Of a stretch of DNA of 12,073 nucleotides, positions 9,297-12,073 are shown one piece after another. The notes under the pieces were generated by a model. It had not been told where the DNA came from, ran no database searches, and saw only the letters and a program-made list of their open reading frames with translations. The number at the start of each line of letters is the position of its first letter. Position 1 is the first letter of the stretch. Source of the stretch: CAYMRB01 sp964392615 (GTDB lineage Bacteria; Planctomycetota; UBA8108). The position numbers and the translations under genes were made by a program. The stretch lies in assembly GCA_964392615.1 (NCBI GenBank), contig CAYMRB010000316.1, positions 1 to 12,073 on the forward strand, written 5' to 3'.

Positions 9297-10550
9297 CTAC
9301 TTCGCGGGCTTCTCCTTCACGAGCATCTCCATGGACCGGAGCTCGACCTCGCAGTCCTGATTGCCGTGCAGCTGAAGGGCGACGAAGCCCTCCAGACGGC
9401 CCGGATCGTCGACGAGCTCGGTAGCCTTCTGGCCGTTGATGTGCACGACGACGCGTCGACCGTGTGCGGAGACGCTCATGAGGTTCCAATCGCGGGGCTT
9501 GAACTTCTTGACCGCGCGCTCGGAGGGCTTCTGAACCCAACCGCGTCCGTGCGTCTCGTAGAGACCGCCGGGAGCGACCGTCGCATCGATCTCGGCCTGG
9601 AAGCCCTTGATGCCGACGTTCCCGCCCACTTTCTCGGTGCGGAAGTAGAAGCCGCTATTGCCCAAGACGGGCTTGTAGTTCAAGCGGATCGTGAAGTCCT
9701 TCACCGGGTCATCGAGGAAGAGGTGCCCGTGACGCGACTCGGACTTGACGTTCTTGCCTCGAAGGACCCCGTCCTCGATCGTCCACACGCCGCCGCCCTC
9801 GGCCTTCCAGCCCGCCAGAGTCTTGCCGTTCCAGAGCGGCTTCCACACGTGACGGCCCAGATCCTGCAGCCGGATGTTGCGCCAGCGAACTTCGAGCTTC
9901 TCTTTCTTCTCCGGATGCTTGCGCGGGTTGTAGCTGTGCACCTGCAGCGCGATGAAGCCCTCGACCGTCTCGGAATGATGCAGGTCGGCGGCGGGAACGT
10001 CGTTGATCCACGTCCGCATGTGGTCGCCGATGCACATGATGCGGTACTTGTTCCAGCCGTTCTGCTTGAAGGCCTTGCGGGCGGGCTCGTTCTTCGTCAG
10101 ATCGTTGAGCCAGCCGTGGCGCGCTTCGTCGTAGATCCCGCCCGACCAGGCGCGCGGGCTCGGATCGATCTCGACCTGGTAGCCGTAGACGCGGCCGTTC
10201 GGGCGCACCTGGCTGCGGATCTGCACGCCCGAGTTGAGGTACGGATCGACCTTGTACTCGAGCTCGAGGACGAAGTCGCCGTAGAGACGACGCGTCGCGA
10301 GAAACGAGTTGGGCGTCTTCAACACGGTCGTGCCGACGATCGCGCCATCCTCGATGCGGTACTCCGCCTTGCCGCCGTGCTGTTGCCAGCCAGCGAGGGT
10401 CTTGCCGTCGAACAGCTGGATCCAGCGAGGCTCCTTCTTCTGGCCGGCTGCCTTCTTGTCGTCCGCCGCGACCGCCGGATGGGCGACAACAAGAAGAGCG
10501 AAGACGGCGAGAAGGGAGCACGAGATCGAAGAGCGTCTACGGATGTTCAT
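9297..10550 (-). CDS. Secreted tandem DUF1080 (3-keto-disaccharide hydrolase-like) protein
   Basis: A 417-residue precursor with a signal peptide (RRR at 4-6, hydrophobic core, cleavage likely after AVA at 26-28), then a Lys-rich linker. Two DUF1080 (PF06439) jelly-roll domains follow. The first (about 42-232) starts WIQLFDGKTLAGWQ, with IEDGAIVG, LELEYKV, NSGVQIRSQ and GYQVEID. The second (about 238-410) starts WKPLWNGKTLAGWK, with IEDGVLRG, RLNYKP, NSGFYFRTE and GFQAEID. Both end with EGFIALQVH / EGFVALQLH. The family is concanavalin-like and abundant in planctomycetes; some members hydrolyse 3-keto-disaccharides. Which domain is catalytic cannot be read here. The start is supported by GAGG seven bases upstream. 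The gene has its own likely promoter and is convergent with the CotH gene across 18 bases. The hydrolase upstream is 113 bases away on the same strand. Periplasmic or surface location is inferred. Confidence 0.9.
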   Translation of the reverse strand: MNIRRRSSISCSLLAVFALLVVAHPAVAADDKKAAGQKKEPRWIQLFDGKTLAGWQQHGGKAEYRIEDGAIVGTTVLKTPNSFLATRRLYGDFVLELEYKVDPYLNSGVQIRSQVRPNGRVYGYQVEIDPSPRAWSGGIYDEARHGWLNDLTKNEPARKAFKQNGWNKYRIMCIGDHMRTWINDVPAADLHHSETVEGFIALQVHSYNPRKHPEKKEKLEVRWRNIRLQDLGRHVWKPLWNGKTLAGWKAEGGGVWTIEDGVLRGKNVKSESRHGHLFLDDPVKDFTIRLNYKPVLGNSGFYFRTEKVGGNVGIKGFQAEIDATVAPGGLYETHGRGWVQKPSERAVKKFKPRDWNLMSVSAHGRRVVVHINGQKATELVDDPGRLEGFVALQLHGNQDCEVELRSMEMLVKEKPAK

Positions 10551-10557
10551 TTCAGCG

Positions 10558-10561
10558 CCTC
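10558..10561 (-). promoter_or_regulatory. Shine-Dalgarno site of the DUF1080 gene
   Basis: On the minus strand GAGG lies seven bases before the ATG at 10550. It is one of the two clearest ribosome binding sites in the window and supports the chosen start. Confidence 0.5.
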
Positions 10562-10596
10562 ATCGTCGAAAGATCGCAAGGTGGGAACGAGCGTTC

Positions 10597-10625
10597 AGAG
10601 TAGGTGTCGACTGCTCGAGTGTCAA
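10597..10625 (-). promoter_or_regulatory. Likely sigma70-type promoter of the DUF1080 gene
   Basis: On the minus strand a perfect TTGACA (10625-10620) is followed after exactly 17 bases by TACTCT (10602-10597), which matches the -10 consensus at three of six positions. Transcription would start near 10590, giving a leader of about 40 bases that carries the GAGG ribosome site. It lies in the 113-base gap after the hydrolase gene, so the DUF1080 gene need not depend on read-through. Confidence 0.42.
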
Positions 10626-10663
10626 TCGAAGCGGCCGGGGGGAAGTGACGACGCGCCTCCAGC

Positions 10664-11968
10664 TCAGGCCTGTCCCCGCACGAGATCGATGAGCCGGCCC
10701 AGCACGCGCTCGCCGTCGGCGCGCAGCGCGTTGTGTTCGTACTCGTTGGTGATCCACGGACGCAGACCGCGGATCGTGGCAGCCGTCTGCTCGGAGAACG
10801 GCCGGAAGACGTACATGTCCTCGTAGTAGACCGCGGCCGCACACGGCACGTCGTTCTGCTCCAGGACAGCGGCATCGTAGAGCGACGACCAGTCGTCCTT
10901 GTCAGCGAGGATCTCGGCGGCTTCCTTCAACGGACGCAACGTGCGGTACTCGTCGAACATCCACGGGAAGATCATCTCCCCGGTGAACAGGAGAGGATCT
11001 CGACGCGACGGATCGAACTCCGGAAACTCGGCGCGGACGCGCTCGGCAGCCCACCGCGTCGCGGCACCCTGTGCATAGATCGGCTCGTGGAGAATCGAGA
11101 AGATCGGGTGCGTGTCGTAGTGGAGCGCGTTCTCGAAGCCGCGCAGGAAGGCCCAGCTCAGCTCGCGATTGCCGCCGCCGCCGGGCGGATCCACGAACGC
11201 TTCCTCGAGCAGGTAGTGCAGCGTCGCCGCACCGTCGCTCATGCCGAGCCAGATCCCGAGTTGCTGGAAGCGTCGCGGCGTCAGTCGGTCGCCGCACGGG
11301 AGACGAACGTCGGTCGATTCCAGCACCGACACGATGTCGCAGACACGCTCCAGGTCGTCGGGAAAGCGCTCATAGAACGCACGATTCTTCGCTGCGACAA
11401 GCGGATACGTGTTGCGGTAGACCTCCTCCGCGCTCGCATCGAGGGACGGCAATCCGCCGGTGACGAAGGCTTCCCGCAGCCCTTCGGGAGCGATGCTCAG
11501 ATAGCAGGTGATGCAGAAGCCGCCGTAGCTCTGCCCGAGAACGCTCCAACGCTCGCCCGCTCCGACGAGTTCGCGACGAATCGCCTCGCAGTCCCGGACG
11601 ATCGAGTCGGCCCGAAAACAAGCCAGGTAGTCGGCCTGCTCTCGGGCCGTCGCGAGGCCCGCAAGCGATTGGAACGTGACGGAGGAGCTCGAGGCCGTGC
11701 CGCGCTGGTCGAGCAGCAGGACGCGGTAGTCCTGAAGTGCACGCTTGATCCACCCAGAGCGCTCGATCGGCCGCGGAGCCCCATAGCCGGGGCCGCCCTG
11801 CAGGAAGACAAGCCACGGCAGCGTGTCGTCCACCTTCTCCGGATCGACGACCTCGCGCGCGTACACTTCGATCTCGCCACGCGACGGATCGTCGTGGTCA
11901 AGCGGCAATCGGAAACGATGGTCGGCAAGCGAAAGGCCGGGCAGGTGGTAAGTTCGCAGGCGTGTCAT
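10664..11968 (-). CDS. Prolyl-aminopeptidase-like alpha/beta hydrolase (peptidase family S33)
   Basis: A 434-residue cytoplasmic protein with no signal peptide. The N-terminus (PGLSLADHRFRLPLDH) is typical of the large proline iminopeptidases. GGPG at 58-61 forms the oxyanion region and DQRGT at 87-91 follows the next strand. GQSYGG carries nucleophile S147. Near the C-terminus, YYEDMYV gives D384 and NEYEHNALRADGE gives H412, completing a Ser-Asp-His triad. Length fits the large S33 subfamily (about 410-440 residues) rather than the 310-residue type. Expected activity is release of N-terminal proline (or other residues) from peptides; esterase activity is possible in this fold. There is no Shine-Dalgarno before ATG 11968. 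The frame remains open upstream to the window edge but has no ATG or GTG there, and homology begins at this Met. The link with its DUF1080 neighbour is not evident. Confidence 0.88.
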   Translation of the reverse strand: MTRLRTYHLPGLSLADHRFRLPLDHDDPSRGEIEVYAREVVDPEKVDDTLPWLVFLQGGPGYGAPRPIERSGWIKRALQDYRVLLLDQRGTASSSSVTFQSLAGLATAREQADYLACFRADSIVRDCEAIRRELVGAGERWSVLGQSYGGFCITCYLSIAPEGLREAFVTGGLPSLDASAEEVYRNTYPLVAAKNRAFYERFPDDLERVCDIVSVLESTDVRLPCGDRLTPRRFQQLGIWLGMSDGAATLHYLLEEAFVDPPGGGGNRELSWAFLRGFENALHYDTHPIFSILHEPIYAQGAATRWAAERVRAEFPEFDPSRRDPLLFTGEMIFPWMFDEYRTLRPLKEAAEILADKDDWSSLYDAAVLEQNDVPCAAAVYYEDMYVFRPFSEQTAATIRGLRPWITNEYEHNALRADGERVLGRLIDLVRGQA

Positions 11969-12022
11969 GGGAGGCAGGGTATCAGCTCGGCGGCGGAAGG
12001 CGGATGAGGATTCTCGCCGCGC

Positions 12023-12073
12023 TCCGATACCGATTCCGATACCGATTCCGATACCGATTCCGATACCGATTCC
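12023..12073. repeat. TCCGATACCGAT dodecamer tandem repeat at the right edge
   Basis: Four perfect copies of the 12-mer TCCGATACCGAT plus three further bases run to the window end, so the true length is unknown. The array begins 54 bases upstream of the minus-strand hydrolase start. It is open in several frames. Plus-strand ATG 12004, after GGAAGG, would give MRILAAL followed by (RYRF)n. One minus frame gives (ESVS)n and stops at a TGA that overlaps the hydrolase ATG; another gives (GI)n in frame with the hydrolase. I cannot tell whether any is translated. Confidence 0.95.

Noticed and set aside
9366..10826. A 486-codon plus-strand open frame opposite the DUF1080 gene
   Set aside because: It is antisense to a gene with a signal peptide, a ribosome site and two recognisable domains. 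Its own translation has no motif.
10551..11968. S33 hydrolase and DUF1080 as one operon
   Set aside because: They are co-directional, but the 113-base gap holds a TTGACA promoter and ribosome site for the DUF1080 gene, and there is no functional link. Read-through is possible but unsupported.
10733..12007. A 424-codon plus-strand open frame opposite the S33 hydrolase
   Set aside because: The minus strand carries a full Ser-Asp-His hydrolase. The plus-strand frame is Arg/Val/Ala-rich with no domain.

Overview
This window is GC-rich bacterial DNA, most likely from a planctomycete (Planctomycetota). The taxonomic call rests on protein families. There is a c-type cytochrome module of the Pirellula/Verrucomicrobium heme-binding type, a tandem DUF1080 (3-keto-disaccharide hydrolase-like) secreted protein, and two large secreted proteins that end in the same dockerin-like calcium-loop module (RGDxNxDxxxDxSDxx). 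Only one or two of the seven genes have a clear Shine-Dalgarno sequence. No marker gene is present, so the assignment is an inference.

Layout from left to right: (1) 1-1878 (+) is the 3' part of a HEAT-repeat/cytochrome c protein. It enters the window through an Asp-Ser hexanucleotide repeat and ends in a carbohydrate-binding-like beta-sandwich. (2) 2073-3152 (+) is an orphan REC-PAS-REC regulator without an output domain. (3) 3376-5229 (+) is a secreted glucose/sorbosone-type PQQ dehydrogenase with PKD-like and dockerin-like tails. (4) 5247-6203 (-) is a PLP-dependent threonine/serine dehydratase, convergent with gene 3 across 17 bases. (5) 6336-9278 (+) is a 980-residue secreted CotH-kinase protein with lamin-tail, chitobiase-type, ThuA-like and dockerin-like modules. 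It is divergent from gene 4. (6) 9297-10550 (-) is a secreted protein with two DUF1080 domains, convergent with gene 5 across 18 bases. (7) 10664-11968 (-) is a prolyl-aminopeptidase-like alpha/beta hydrolase. A dodecamer repeat fills the right edge.

Four of the seven products look exported or extracytoplasmic (genes 1, 3, 5 and 6), and several carry sugar-related domains. This fits the extracytoplasmic carbohydrate metabolism common in planctomycetes, but neighbours are mostly on alternating strands with separate promoters and do not form an operon. The cytochrome and the PQQ dehydrogenase could belong to one electron-transfer theme; nothing here proves it.

I found no convincing undescribed system: no phage, CRISPR, IS, toxin-antitoxin or defence genes. 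The points most worth a second look are related low-complexity repeats at both window edges, the domain architecture of the CotH protein, the dockerin-like tail shared by two unrelated enzymes, a partly degenerate second receiver domain, and an octamer that recurs upstream of three secreted-protein genes.
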